Origin: Gigaspora rosea
Taxonomy: Eukaryota; Glomeromycota; Glomeromycetes; Diversisporales; Gigasporaceae
Assembly (NCBI GenBank): GCA_003550325.1
Contig: QKWP01000225.1
Span: forward strand, 349,974 to 413,973
Reading direction: 5' to 3'
DNA length: 64,000 bases
Translations under genes and position numbers: made by a program
In this document: positions 24,094 to 34,189 of the stretch, piece after piece
Numbering within the stretch: position 1 is the stretch's first letter
Layout of the letters: the number at the start of each line of letters is the position of its first letter
The notes under the pieces: generated by a model
What the model saw: only the letters and a program-made list of their open reading frames with translations
Databases searched by the model: none
Told to the model about the DNA's origin: nothing

Positions 24094-24640
24094 TCTCTAT
24101 AAGGTGTAATTGTGGTGTTTAGATTTCTTGGCACGTGCAAAGAAATCTAAGAACAACAATTATACCTTATTAAGGCAAATATATGCATCGAAATCCTAAA
24201 TCTTTAAATACTTTCTTGAAATCGATAATTTAAGCAATATGGCATAATCTAAAATTATCGACTTCAATAAATTTACCGTATTTTCGCGTAATAACGCCCA
24301 CTGTGCGTTATTTTGAGTACATGCGCGTTATTTCGAGTACGCTATTTTGAGACTGGTCGTCTGACATATGAAGACATTTATATAATCATAATTTCATTGA
24401 TCCAAACATGTGCGTTATTTCAGGACTCTTATTTTTGGATGATCCGATTTTCGAAATAACGTATTTCCCAATAAGGGGTAATTGGGGTTTTTATATTTCT
24501 TGCACCGAGTGCAAGAAATCTAAAAACCACAATTATACCTTGAAAACCTAAATCAATAACAACAATAAAATATGTGTGTTATGTAAATACTTTATTGAAA
24601 TCGATAATTTAATAAATATATGGAATAATCTGTAACTTAT
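24094..24640. repeat. Duplicated hairpin module upstream of the secreted-protein gene
   Basis: Two ~75-bp hairpins, at 24096-24172 and 24470-24545, share AAGG(T/G)GTAATTG...TTTCTTG.CA(C/A) and the inverted CAAGAAATCTAA...ACAATTATACCTT. Each is followed by the same downstream text, including CTTGAAATCGATAATTTAA and TTATTGAAATCGATAATTTA. The module is therefore a ~375-bp direct duplication. Between them, GCGTTATTT motifs form a further inverted repeat at 24281-24475. The array lies just upstream of the minus-strand gene at 23843, so an effect on its expression is possible but only inferred. Confidence 0.65.
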
Positions 24641-25358
24641 ATTAATTTCCTTAATTGTCTAACAATAAAATGACGGGACGGGAAATTTGATTCCGCCTCA
24701 ATATTTCTATGTAGATGATGCATAAACCAGCAGCAACATCGAAAATAAAATTTTCTAAGTTATCAATTTCAATAAGCGAAGGGTCTAGAACTTTTAAGAA
24801 AAGATCAATATGTATGTAATCGCTCAATGGGTTAGTTAACCTTAATTTTATATAAAGTCATTGATGAAGTAGATTTCCCACCGTAGGTCATATATAGAAA
24901 TCTTATTTCCATATGCAGTACATGCATTATTATGCATTATTGAGTTAATAAATTCTTTAATGAGCATAAAAATCAGGTTCTTTCACAGCAAATTGATTAT
25001 CTAACCGAAACTGAGATTTTTATTGGATTGTATTTACATACGCTCTAATTTTGATTACTGTTAATATTAGAATGCGCTACATCGCATATCAGTATAATGT
25101 ATGTGCATATGTACTAAACTACATAATAATATCTAAATTTACACTGCAACTTTTCAAAACTTTGAGTAATCATTGATATTTACAAATCAAAAAATCGTCA
25201 TTTGCAGTGAATGAACTCGATTGATAAGGAAAAAACTGGTTTATTGCTGAATTTATAAATTAGAGTTTCTACTCGCATACAGTTTATAAATAGCGTTGAT
25301 CTTTCTGTTTGTTAAAAAAAGTATATTGATTTAAATAAATTTCTAATAATAAAAAAAA
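24641..25358. other. Intergenic region between two divergent host genes
   Basis: Gene-free. It lies between the starts of the minus-strand secreted-protein gene and the plus-strand membrane-protein gene, so promoters for both must lie in 23.85-25.36 kb. No TATA element stands out from the AT-rich background. Confidence 0.5.
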
Positions 25359-27109
25359 ATGCTGACGGACTTGTGTAGATCGAGTAAAGCTGAATCACCA
25401 ACAGTTATATTGATTCGACGTGTTTTCATTCTCGTATTTATAACGTTAGTATTGACATGCTTCTTGTTATTGATTGTCGATGTTAAAGGTGATTTGCCCA
25501 GTCTTAAGAGTACTCAAGTACGCAATGATAATATACCCGCACCAAGTAAGAAAAACTTTTCGAATTAGAAAAAAAGCCAAATGATTTATCGGAATTTTCT
25601 AATACCGATACACTATCAACACAGACGTCTATTTTGGGTTTTATAAAAGTTTTACCATCTCATGTGCTCACGCTAATGGTAGGAAGCTTTTTACTTACTT
25701 TTGTGATTAATTAATTCATTACTATTTCTCTATTCCATAGTACATTATTTTTATATAAAATAATGTATTATTGAATGTAGCCTATATACTGTATACTTAT
25801 CTGACTCAAAATGTTTCAAAGGGACTTCTGTGACTTCTTGCAATCAATCTATTATACAACCTACATATAATGTCAATTATCAAATATATAATGGATCGTT
25901 TGCATCATCCAATATCAAAATGAACGGTAACTCTGTTATAAGATTTGATCTTTCTTTTACGTCTACCGAGGATTCAATTAGTAATATCAATCAGCCCATG
26001 CGTATGAGTGTCATGGATTCAGGTATGTTTTTTAATAAAATAGATTATTAAATATATCTTTTATATGAATAATATACGAATAATATGAGAACAAATAATA
26101 GGATATGGCCCAAATACCGTTCAATATAATTCTAGTAAATTCCCTTATAATGAACCATTTGTCCAATCACTTGAATTGAAAAATATACATTTTTTATCAC
26201 AAAATAGTGTAAGTATGCTTGGAATCATTATTATTTGCGGGTTGTTAAAAAAAAACTACCTAGAATTAAATATTAACTTTAACAAATAAAAGACTTATAT
26301 GATCAGATTCTCCAGAGCCATTAGATATATGGCATCTCCAGGTGATTTTGGATCATTTATTGGTATTAGACCACGTTATTTTGAGATACCTTATGTTAAA
26401 TCAAATATAGGTAGGATTTATTTTAAATTTTTTATAATTACGAGTAGATTTGAATATTAATGCTGATTTAAAAAAATAGAGTACATCATCTATAAAAATC
26501 TTACGAATCCGAGTAATTGGTATGCATCAGTGGCTATTACGCCGGTGACTACTATCGTAGAAAAAGAAACTGAACAAAGGTAAAATAAATCATGAACTCA
26601 GTTTATATTATCAGAATTTTGGTTTTAAAATATCCGAGTGCATAATTTTAAAAATATTAATAGGGACAAATCTGTAAGTTTTAAGCCTCACTATGTTTAG
26701 CATTAGGTTTTTTGAAATGCTTTGGTTGTAATTGTTATTTAAATAAATAGGTTATATCTTTGCTGGGAAGTATTTCTGGTATCTATGCCGCCATAGCTGG
26801 TTTTTATATATTTTTATTTGGTAATTCATTTCTTTGAGTTAAATTATTGTTTTTTTTTTCTAGTCAAATAAACTTTATTTCATTTAATTTATTTACTTAT
26901 TTTTATATGTTTTAGGACCTGGAATATTCAGTCCATGGGGCTATGTACAAAAAAGAATCATATCTAAAGAAGGTCTAACATATACGGCAGAATCGCTTGC
27001 AAGCTTAGAAAAGTATAGCCTTGAAGAAAGGGTTCGGCGTTTAGAAGCACTTGACATGTTTCTTAATGATCATGTAATTGGCATTCCTTTTGATAGAGAT
27101 GTGAAATAA
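25359..27109 (+). CDS. Eight-exon membrane protein with C-terminal coiled-coil segment
   Basis: Proposed exons: 25359-25545, 25822-26022, 26102-26208, 26293-26410, 26480-26579, 26664-26673, 26751-26820 and 26916-27109. All introns are GT-AG and phase-consistent, and the exons total 987 bp, giving 328 residues plus stop. The sixth exon is only 10 bp. A transmembrane segment lies at about residues 20-44 and a second at 242-264 (SLLGSISGIYAAIAGFYIFL). Between them is an Asn/Ser-rich, probably extracytosolic, region. After the second segment come SPWGYVQKR and SLEERVRRLE, which looks like a short coiled coil. This layout resembles a large family of uncharacterised Rhizophagus proteins as I remember them. 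Function is unknown. Intron 1 is the weakest call: 276 bp, with a CTGAC branch-like site at 25801, and it contains an open stretch at about 25558-25680 that might be an extra exon. Confidence 0.8.
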
Positions 27110-27495
27110 TAAAACCAAGATGATTTAAAATGCTATCTTTAAAATCTCTGAGATAAAGTAATTATAGTTGAGAGCTTATGAACTTGTAAAAGTAATTTAC
27201 TGGGTTTATTATAGAAGGAATATAGGGATAAATAACGAATTATTAATTTTAGTAGCCATGTAAAAGTAGGTAATTAATGTTCCAAATCGTTAGTCGAAAA
27301 ATCAAATAGTTGAAATATCGATTTAAACAACTAATCGATTTATCATCAACTAGTTCGATCGTTAGTTATCGACTAGTTGTCAACCATTACTGTAAAATTG
27401 CTATATTTTATATACTTAAATTATATAAAACATATTTCTAAGATTTTCTTAATTATTGTTAAAAAATTGAACATCAGTGTATAAAATAGCATGAT
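27110..27495. other. Downstream flank of the membrane-protein gene
   Basis: Gene-free. Short repeats related to AACTAGTCGAT and CGATTTA lie at 27294-27385. Confidence 0.4.
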
Positions 27496-27581
27496 AAAAA
27501 TCCGGATCTACCGTTTTTTATATTGCATATACCGGTATTTTAAAATTGGTGCAACAAACGGTGCATGATCCGGAATTTTTT
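27496..27581. repeat. 86-bp inverted-repeat element
   Basis: The ends AAAAATCCGGATCTACCGTT and the complement of AACGGTGCATGATCCGGAAT enclose a short AT-rich loop. It is hairpin-forming and encodes nothing. Confidence 0.6.
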
Positions 27582-27618
27582 GAAGTAACCGATGCGTGCA
27601 TCTATATGCGACTTAGGT

Positions 27619-27977
27619 AGCTCTCCCACAAAAAATTGTTCACCCCTGATTTTAGCCAATCAAAATTTAAGATCAGGTGTAACGTGATAGTCAAAACAAA
27701 CGTTTTTTATTTTCCAAGTAAAAAGTTGCGTATAAACCTAAAAACGCGTTATATTTGGGGTTAGGGTGAGTACAACGCAGGATTAGAATGCTCTATCAGT
27801 AAAATTTCACAAGGAATACTTTTAATTAGGCCGCAGAAGGTGGTTTCCTAATTAAAATTTAAAGCTATTTTTGTTTTTTTGTAAAAAGGTGGTTTCGTAT
27901 TGAATTTTACGTTACACCTGATCCTGAAATTTGATTGGCAAATATTACAGGGGTGAACAATTTTTTGTGGGAGAGCT
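27619..27977. mobile_element. MITE-like element F with ~66-bp terminal inverted repeats
   Basis: The left end TAGCTCTCCCACAAAAAATT, continuing through GTTCACCCCTG to AGATCAGGTGTAAC, is matched by its complement at 27910-27977. Between them is about 225 bp without a coding frame. The target duplication is not clear. The element lies 0.5 kb downstream of the membrane-protein gene. Confidence 0.85.
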
Positions 27978-28179
27978 AGGGACGTTCTATATGTGCCCCC
28001 AATGATCTGATGATCATTTTCTACTAATGCAGGTTTTATTTTTTGTACCAGTATTTTTTTATATAACATGTGCATGTACCAGTAAATTAAATTTTCTACT
28101 AGTTTGTACACGTGCTTTGCCACATGTATAGGGATAAAAAATTTTATAACAGTAGATTATAATACATATAATCCGATTG

Positions 28180-29205
28180 ACTGATAATGTAAAATGAATA
28201 ATAAACTTTACATGGGCTAATCATAGATGCGAAGATTATTATATTAATTTTAGTTAACTAAAAAAATTAAAAAAATTAAAAAAAAATCCAACTGACTGAC
28301 CGAAGTTTTTAGATTTCATGTAATGTAAAATGAAAATCAACTTTGTGTGTCTATTTTTAGATGTGAATATTATTCTATTAATTTACAATAAATTAAAAAT
28401 AAATAAAATAAAAAAAGGAAAAAATCTAGCTCACCAAAGTTTTATATTCCATGTAATGCATAACAAAAAATCAACAACGTATGGTTTAATATTAGATGTA
28501 AACATTATTCTATTAATTTGCAGCAAACCAAAAAAAAAAAAAGGAAAAAAAACAATCAACTGAAGTTTTTAGATTCCATGTAATGCAAAATGAAAAATTA
28601 ATTTTGCATGATCTAATCTTAGGTATGAAAATTATTCTATTAATTAAAAAGGACAAAAAAACTGACAGACTGACGAAGTTTTCAAATTCCATGTAATGCA
28701 AAACGAAAAATCAACTTTACATGGCCTAACCTTAGAAGTGAACATTGTTTATTAATTTGTAGTAAAAAAAAAAAACAAAAATCTAACGAACTGAAGTTTT
28801 CAGATTCTGTGTAATGCAAAACAAAAAATCAAACTTTGTATAGTCTAATTTAGATGTGAACGTTATTCTATTAATTTACAATAAATTAAAAAAAAAAATA
28901 AAAGCATATTTAACTGACTTATCCAAGTTTTCAGATTTTACGTAATGCAAAGTAAAATCAACTTTGCGTGGGCTAATTTTAGATGTAAATATTATTTATC
29001 AATTTGCAGTAATGTAAAAAAAAAAAAAACTGACAGACCAACTGAAGTTTTCAAATTCTATGTAATGTAAAGCGAAAAATCAACTTCGTGTGGTCTAATT
29101 TTAGATGTGAACATTATTCTATTAATTTAAAAAAAATCTGACAGACTAACCGGTTTTCAGATTTCATGTAATGCGAAATAAAAATAATTTTTTGTGGCCT
29201 AATCA
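28180..29205 (+). repeat. Tandem array, ~9 units of about 105-133 bp
   Basis: Each unit contains a CCATGTAATGCAAAACGAAA-like core, then ATCAACTTTGCATGG, then TTAGATGTGAACATTATTCT, then an A-rich stretch and ACTGACGAAGTTTT. Unit cores start near 28186, 28317, 28450, 28577, 28690, 28808, 28939, 29059 and 29165. Most length variation comes from the A-rich stretch. Open frames here are repeat artefacts. Confidence 0.9.
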
Positions 29206-29384
29206 TATATTCTCATAAATAATTGCCAAAGTGAGCTCTATACTCACCTTTATATAATAACAAATATTGAGTATGCAGAGAATAAAATCATAAAGTATAC
29301 AAACTCAAATTAAACCACACCATGTACGTATGTAGATAGATAAAATTGGTAAGTTCACTTTGTTATAAATTGTACATATGTACA

Positions 29385-29885
29385 TATGTAAAAATAAGTT
29401 TTCCCACAAACTGGTTACTTTTCTGAAAATGACCAATTAAAAATATTTAATGTAAGCTTGATCGTTGTCACTATTAACGCATGTAAAAATAAGTTTTCCC
29501 ATACAATGGTCATGTTTTCTGAAGATGACCAATTAAAAATATTTAAACGTAAGCTTAATCGTCGTCGCTATTAACACAATTGTATGTAAAAATAAGTTTT
29601 TCCACACAATGGTCACGTTTTCTTAAGATGACCAATTAAAAATATTTAATGTAAGCTTAACTCATCGTCACTATTAACACATATAAAAATAAGTTTTCCC
29701 ATACAATGATCACGTTTTCTAAAGATGGCCAATTAAAAATATTTAAATGTAAGCTTAATCATCATCGCTATTAACACAATTGTATGTAAAAATAAGTTTT
29801 CCCACACAATGGTCACGTTTTCTTAAGATAACCAATTAAAAATATTTAATGTAAGCTTAACTCGTCATCACTATTAATATATCAA
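29385..29885 (+). repeat. Five-unit satellite with alternating A-B units
   Basis: Units of 93-107 bp start near 29391, 29485, 29588, 29695 and 29788. All share AAAATAAGTTTTCCCA and GACCAATTAAAAATATTTAA. Units 1, 3 and 5 share one tail and spacing, while units 2 and 4 share another (GTCGCTATTAACACAATTGT), so the true repeat is a ~200-bp dimer. Isolated copies of the core recur at about 30410 and 30505. Confidence 0.9.
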
Positions 29886-29924
29886 AATCAAAAATGTTTA
29901 AACGGACGAATTTGTTTTAGGGTG

Positions 29925-30236
29925 TAGATTACATCAAAATGACATAATACGCACGTGTTCTGAATTATCCAATCAAAAGAATAAATGCCTGATTAGGGTT
30001 ATCATTTAGTAGTATTTTAGGCGTGTAGACCTGTAGATTACAATGTTATAATGTGCACATGTTCTGAGTTATCCAATCAAAAGACAAATTGCCGGATTAC
30101 GGTTGTTATTTAGTATTATAAGATTTTAGCCGTGTAGACCTGTAGATTACAATGTCATAATGTGCACATGTTCTGAGTTATCTAATCAAAAGACAAATTG
30201 CCAGATTGCGGTTGTCATTTAGTATTATAAAATTTT
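29925..30236 (+). repeat. Three-copy tandem repeat, ~105-110 bp
   Basis: Each unit holds GTAGATTACAATGT(T/C)ATAA, GTGCACATGTTCTGAGTTAT and CCAATCAAAAGACAAATTGC. The last two copies are nearly identical and the first is more diverged. Confidence 0.9.
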
Positions 30237-30589
30237 AAACACTGGTCTCAATCCCTGTATCTGGGTATAGCTACACTATAGCTACACTATATTGAACAAT
30301 ATATTTTACTATATCTACTGTACTTATGTACCCCAGGTATAAGTCACAAACTGGCATTTAAACTAGCAGGGGGTACACTGCATGGAGAGTTACAGGTCCA
30401 TATTTTATGGTACATTTTTTGAAGATGATTAATCAAAAACGGTTAAACAGAAACTAATGTTATAATTATTGATTCAGCATAGACAGATCAAAGTTTTTCG
30501 CACTCTCTGGTCATGTTTTCTGAAGATGACCAATTAAAAACATTTTTATAAACAAACTCTAAATCAGAAAGTTTAGATATTATAGAAAA
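30237..30589. other. Gene-free interval with scattered repeat cores
   Basis: A short direct repeat, TATAGCTACAC, lies at about 30267-30290. Two isolated copies of the satellite core TTTTCTGAAGATGACCAATT or relatives lie at about 30418 and 30512. No gene is seen. Confidence 0.5.
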
Positions 30590-30780
30590 ATTTGTTTTAG
30601 TTTTATTATGAGCAAATATGAAAAGCACCTGAAGTTTTAACAAAATTATTAGAAATTGAATTATATAATATATTGTATTAAATTAAAAAAAATATAAAAA
30701 ACTATATATTATTTTAAAAAATTATTAAAAGATAAACACAAACTTAATGTATAAGTTGTAAGTTTAGAATATAAATATTC

Positions 30781-31779
30781 TTTTTTTTTCGATTTCAAAG
30801 TGCCTATTTTGCGGCATATACTTTATTCGGTTTATGCATCTGGATTCTATATGGATAATAGTACAACTAGCCACACGTACACTTTTGGTGTCTAATTTAA
30901 GTGGTCTGCCCAAAGGTTTCACACTAGATACTATACCTGCAACCCAACTACGGGAATTGTCTATTTAAACCGTCTGATCTTCAGTTTCCTACCTAGACTT
31001 TCAAACGATTTGCCAGATGTCTGCATTACCTATGCGGTCAGTCCAGTCACCTATAAGATCCCTTAGGACACCTTCTTATACCCAAAGGTACAATTCGGCT
31101 TATTCTTAACTGGAAACTTGGTAGAGCGGTACCTGCCCTACCAGGTATTCACCTACTCTTCGGAACTTATGCATTCACCGAGACAAACAACTTGCAGTCC
31201 AGAAGCCCTGCAACTGCTACTATTATCTACTTCTGCTCTTATAAGGTTCGCTCCAACCCCAGTACCCACCATCACGTTCCTACCAGTTCTTCACCGTTTT
31301 TCAAGACTTCCAATCCAGTTGGCCTAGAAGGGTTGATCTACTTGGCATTAGATACCATTATAGATTTTCTCCCCCTAGTATCTACTTCTATAAAATAGGT
31401 CCTTTTCCTCCGGTACCTGATCCGGTGGCCAGGTTGGTAGACCTTGTCCCTAAGATCACTATCCAGTTCTTTGGTTTCGGTCAAATATTCCAGTTTTGAT
31501 AGCACTATTAAAGATCTTTGCTACCTCCTTACTCGGGTCTTGCCAAATGGGTTTCTGTTGACCTAGTTCCTTGGATTTTTCTGTATCATGAGACACAACT
31601 TCGCCTGAAAGCTCCCATTCGAGATGGTAACCAAGGACTACAGGTAATATACCCAACCGATCGACAAGAAACAGTTACTGGAACACAAGTCTATTTTCAA
31701 AGTATCATCAGTAGGATTTGAACCCTAGACCTGCCACTTGGGGTGACAACTTACCAACTTCCCTAAGCCGCCACACCCT
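30781..31779 (-). mobile_element. ~1-kb retroposon with tRNA-like head and A tail
   Basis: On the minus strand the insertion starts at about 31779 with a tRNA-like head and ends at 30781-30789 in nine A residues. The flanks GAATATAAATATTC (30767-30780) and GAATATAACAC (31780-31790) look like a diverged target duplication within D3. The body is much richer in GC than its surroundings and has no long frame. These traits fit a SINE-like, LINE-mobilised pol III retroposon, though 1 kb is long for a SINE. A retroposed non-coding RNA fused to a tRNA promoter is the main alternative. Confidence 0.7.
31713..31765 (-). promoter_or_regulatory. Internal pol III promoter (A and B boxes) of the retroposon
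   Basis: On the minus strand, TAGGGAAGTTGG at about 31753-31765 fits the A-box consensus TRGCNNAGYNGG except at one base. GGTTCAAATCC at about 31714-31724 fits the B box GGTTCGANTCC except at one base. They are about 30 nt apart, as in a tRNA gene. TAGG-loop-CCTA around the B box resembles a T arm, but no full cloverleaf is evident. Confidence 0.7.
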
Positions 31780-31912
31780 GAATATAACACTTTTTAAAAA
31801 TTAATGTTCAATATATTTAATATATAATGAATACTAAAATGTTTTTGAGACAATAAAATTTTAAATTATACTTTTTTGAGAATATTACTTTAGATTTGAA
31901 TATTAAATACTA

Positions 31913-32244
31913 GATATGACAGCAGATACTTTAGGCGGAGATAGTTTTATTAATAAGAAATAAGTAACTGACTATGTTGGCCAATATGGCAATAATATCC
32001 TACTAGAAGCTGCTATAGAATTGAAGCTAGTGAAGTTATTTCCTTTATAATGAAGCAACCCGGTTGTAAATAAAGAAATATACGTGAAGGAATATATACA
32101 AAGAAATAATAGAATTACGTGTTATTATTTTAAAGTGAGTTGGGCAAATCATGCAAATTTAAGTTCAAATATCTGCAGACCTGGCTATATTGTTCTCAAT
32201 TCTCATGCTAACTTGATACTTTCTAATTCTTAATTCCATGCATT
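31913..32244. other. Gene-free interval
   Basis: AT-rich with no feature I can support. Confidence 0.4.
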
Positions 32245-32467
32245 ACTAGTTAAAAAACACATATTTTAGCTAAATAATACCCAGCTATTTCTAGTAAAAA
32301 TAATAACTTATTTACTATATAATTACTAGATATTTTTGTAGTTTAATATATTTATAGCTAATCTGCTTATATACATATATTACATAGTAAATTATATAGT
32401 AAATAAGTTATTATTTGTACTAGAAATAACTAGTTATTATTTAGTTAAAATATAATTTTTAACCAGT
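32245..32467. mobile_element. MITE H (223 bp)
   Basis: The ends are ACTAGTTAAAAA and the complement of ACTGGTTAAAAA, and complementarity continues through the arms (TTTAGCTAAATAAT, AATAACTTATTTACTATATA). A 5-bp flank, GCATT, occurs on both sides (32240-32244 and 32468-32472). The core TAGTAAATTATATAGTAAAT is shared with family C. No protein is encoded. Confidence 0.8.
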
Positions 32468-32749
32468 GCATTATACTATTGCATATACTAACTTTTATTT
32501 GTTATTGATCTTCCCATACTGTCTCTTTCTTAAGCACTTTTTTTGATTATCAAATGCGATATTGGTATTTTTGAGTTGAATGATTATGTAGCTGTTCTAC
32601 TTTTAGATGATATGATATCTATCATTTTGCAAGAAGTGAAAAATAATATGTTAAATCCTCTGATTGGTAGATAGTGTAACAGACAGATGTTTCTATAGAC
32701 TAGTGTTTAGGGGCCAGGGCATTGCCATGGGCTAGTAGTTTTAAATTTT

Positions 32750-33112
32750 TTTTTAGAGTTCAGCATAAACCTGATCTTTGTTCAATTTAAACCCAGATTG
32801 GGTCATTTGAACCCAATCTTGGTTCTTGAACCTGATCTTGGTTCAAATAAATCTAATTTGTGTTGTTGAACCCTAACTTGGTTCTTGAATCTGATTTTGG
32901 TTCATTTGAACCCAGTTTGGTTTAAATGAACCCAGGCTTAGTACAAATAAACCTAATCTTGGTTCAAATGAACTCAATTTTGGTTTATTTGAACCTGATC
33001 TTGGTTCATGAATACCTAATCTTGATTCTGAACCTGATTTTGGTTTATTTGAACCCAATTTAGGTTCAAAGAAAACTGATCTTAGTTTAAATTTAAATGA
33101 ACCCAACCCTAA
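32750..33112. repeat. Minisatellite of GAACC...GGTTC units
   Basis: About fifteen imperfect units of 20-28 bp close to TTGAACCCAATCTTGGTTCA occur in tandem. Each unit has GAACC and GGTTC in inverted order, so small hairpins are possible. The repeat makes open frames on both strands that carry no other sign of coding. Confidence 0.85.
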
Positions 33113-33694
33113 CTTGGGCCATCAAAAATTGAATTTTTGTATAAAGCAAAGTTTGATTTTTATTTAGTTTTGCAAAAATGCAAAATATAAGTTTTTTTAA
33201 ATTGATACTAAGTTAGAGTTTAAGTAAACTCTTCTGACTAAGTTTACTAAGTTTGAAAAAATTTCAAGGGTTAGTACAAAGTTGAATTTTTCAAGAATAG
33301 ATATGTTGAAGAGGTAGTGAGTAAAAATTTTAAAAAATTTTTAAGAGTGGTGGGTAAAAAGGTAAAGGGTAAGAATTTAAAAAATTTCTTAAAAAAACTT
33401 AAAAAATTCTTAAAGAATCTTAAAGAAGCTTCAAAGACAATGTACTAAAGCTCAATTGTCTGTTACTATATTTACTTATGTCATGTTTTTTTAATATTAA
33501 TTTTAAACAGAGTCCTGCTTTACGGTACCTCTGCCTAAAATTAATATTAAAAAAAGTGTAATATAATAAATAATTACAGACATTAGTATTTTAATATATT
33601 AACTAGAGTTAGGATTTAGGCATTGCCCTAGGTTAAAGTTTTTAACAATTTTTCATCTTAGTTTTTAATTGTTTTATTATATATAATATTATTA
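33113..33694. other. Gene-free interval with one 60-bp hairpin
   Basis: At 33491-33550, TTAATATTAATTTTAAACAG and the complement of TTAATATTAATTTTAGGCAG flank a GC-richer centre, forming a small inverted-repeat element. The remainder is AT-rich with no gene. Confidence 0.6.
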
Positions 33695-33930
33695 TTAGAT
33701 TAAAGTTGTATATATTAAACTCCCTCCCAAAGTTCAACATAATAAAACTAACCTAATCCTAACCTTTAGGTCTTAAGATTATTATTAGGCCTCATTATAA
33801 TTAGATTAAAGTTAAATATATTAAAACCTCTTCCAAAACTCAATACATATAATGAAACAAACTCTAACCCTAACCTTTAGGTCTCACAATTATTTTAGGC
33901 CTTATAATTATTAGATAAAATGTATATATA
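33695..33930 (+). repeat. Tandem repeat, 106-110-bp unit, about 2.2 copies
   Basis: Units start TTAGATTAAAG at 33695 and 33801, with a partial start at 33911. Each holds CTAACCTTTAGGTCT and TTAGGCCT. The short CTAACCCTAACC string inside unit 2 is not a telomere array. Confidence 0.75.
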
Positions 33931-34189
33931 TTATTTTTATTAATTAAAATCAAATAATAATACTATTAAATCTATTTATAACTATTTTTTTTTTGGCTTT
34001 AACAGTTTTGTTGGTGCTTTATTTTATATAATACTATTATAATACTTAATAAAATATTACAAATTTATTATACTACAAATAAAAAGCCTGGCATTATCTA
34101 GTTGCTTCATGAGTATCTAGATATGACCTGTCACACCAGCTTATGGGTAAGCTAGGTTTCTGTATTAGCTCTGTCAAGAACCAAACTAT

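Larger units (their letters stand above)
30590..31912 (-). mobile_element. hAT-like element D3 (reverse orientation), split by a retroposon
   Basis: Bases 30590-30780 and 31780-31912 together align, in reverse complement, with the first ~310 bp of element D2 (15553-15870). Shared landmarks include TTATTATGAGCAAATAT and ATAAAATTTTAAATTATA. The end at about 31912 corresponds to the D2 left terminus. The remainder of the element is missing. A ~1-kb insertion at 30781-31779 separates the halves. Confidence 0.8.

Noticed and set aside
30216..30240. Solo hAT-like right end (AAATTTTAAACACTG)
   Set aside because: The sequence can also be explained as divergence of the third unit of the adjacent tandem repeat, and no partner end is found.
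31118..31721. Several open frames in the GC-richer segment, possibly a gene
   Set aside because: The frames are short, overlapping on both strands and without motifs. The segment has the structure of a pol III retroposon.
31705..31780. Functional tRNA gene on the minus strand
   Set aside because: A and B boxes are present, but a complete cloverleaf and a proper acceptor stem are not evident. It is better read as a tRNA-derived retroposon head.
32873..33106. Minus-strand frame with a repeated KLGS-type motif, resembling a repeat protein
   Set aside because: It is the GAACC...GGTTC minisatellite read in frame, and the other strand is equally open in places.
33868..33880. Telomere-like CTAACCCTAACC
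   Set aside because: A single short occurrence inside a 106-bp tandem unit, not an array.
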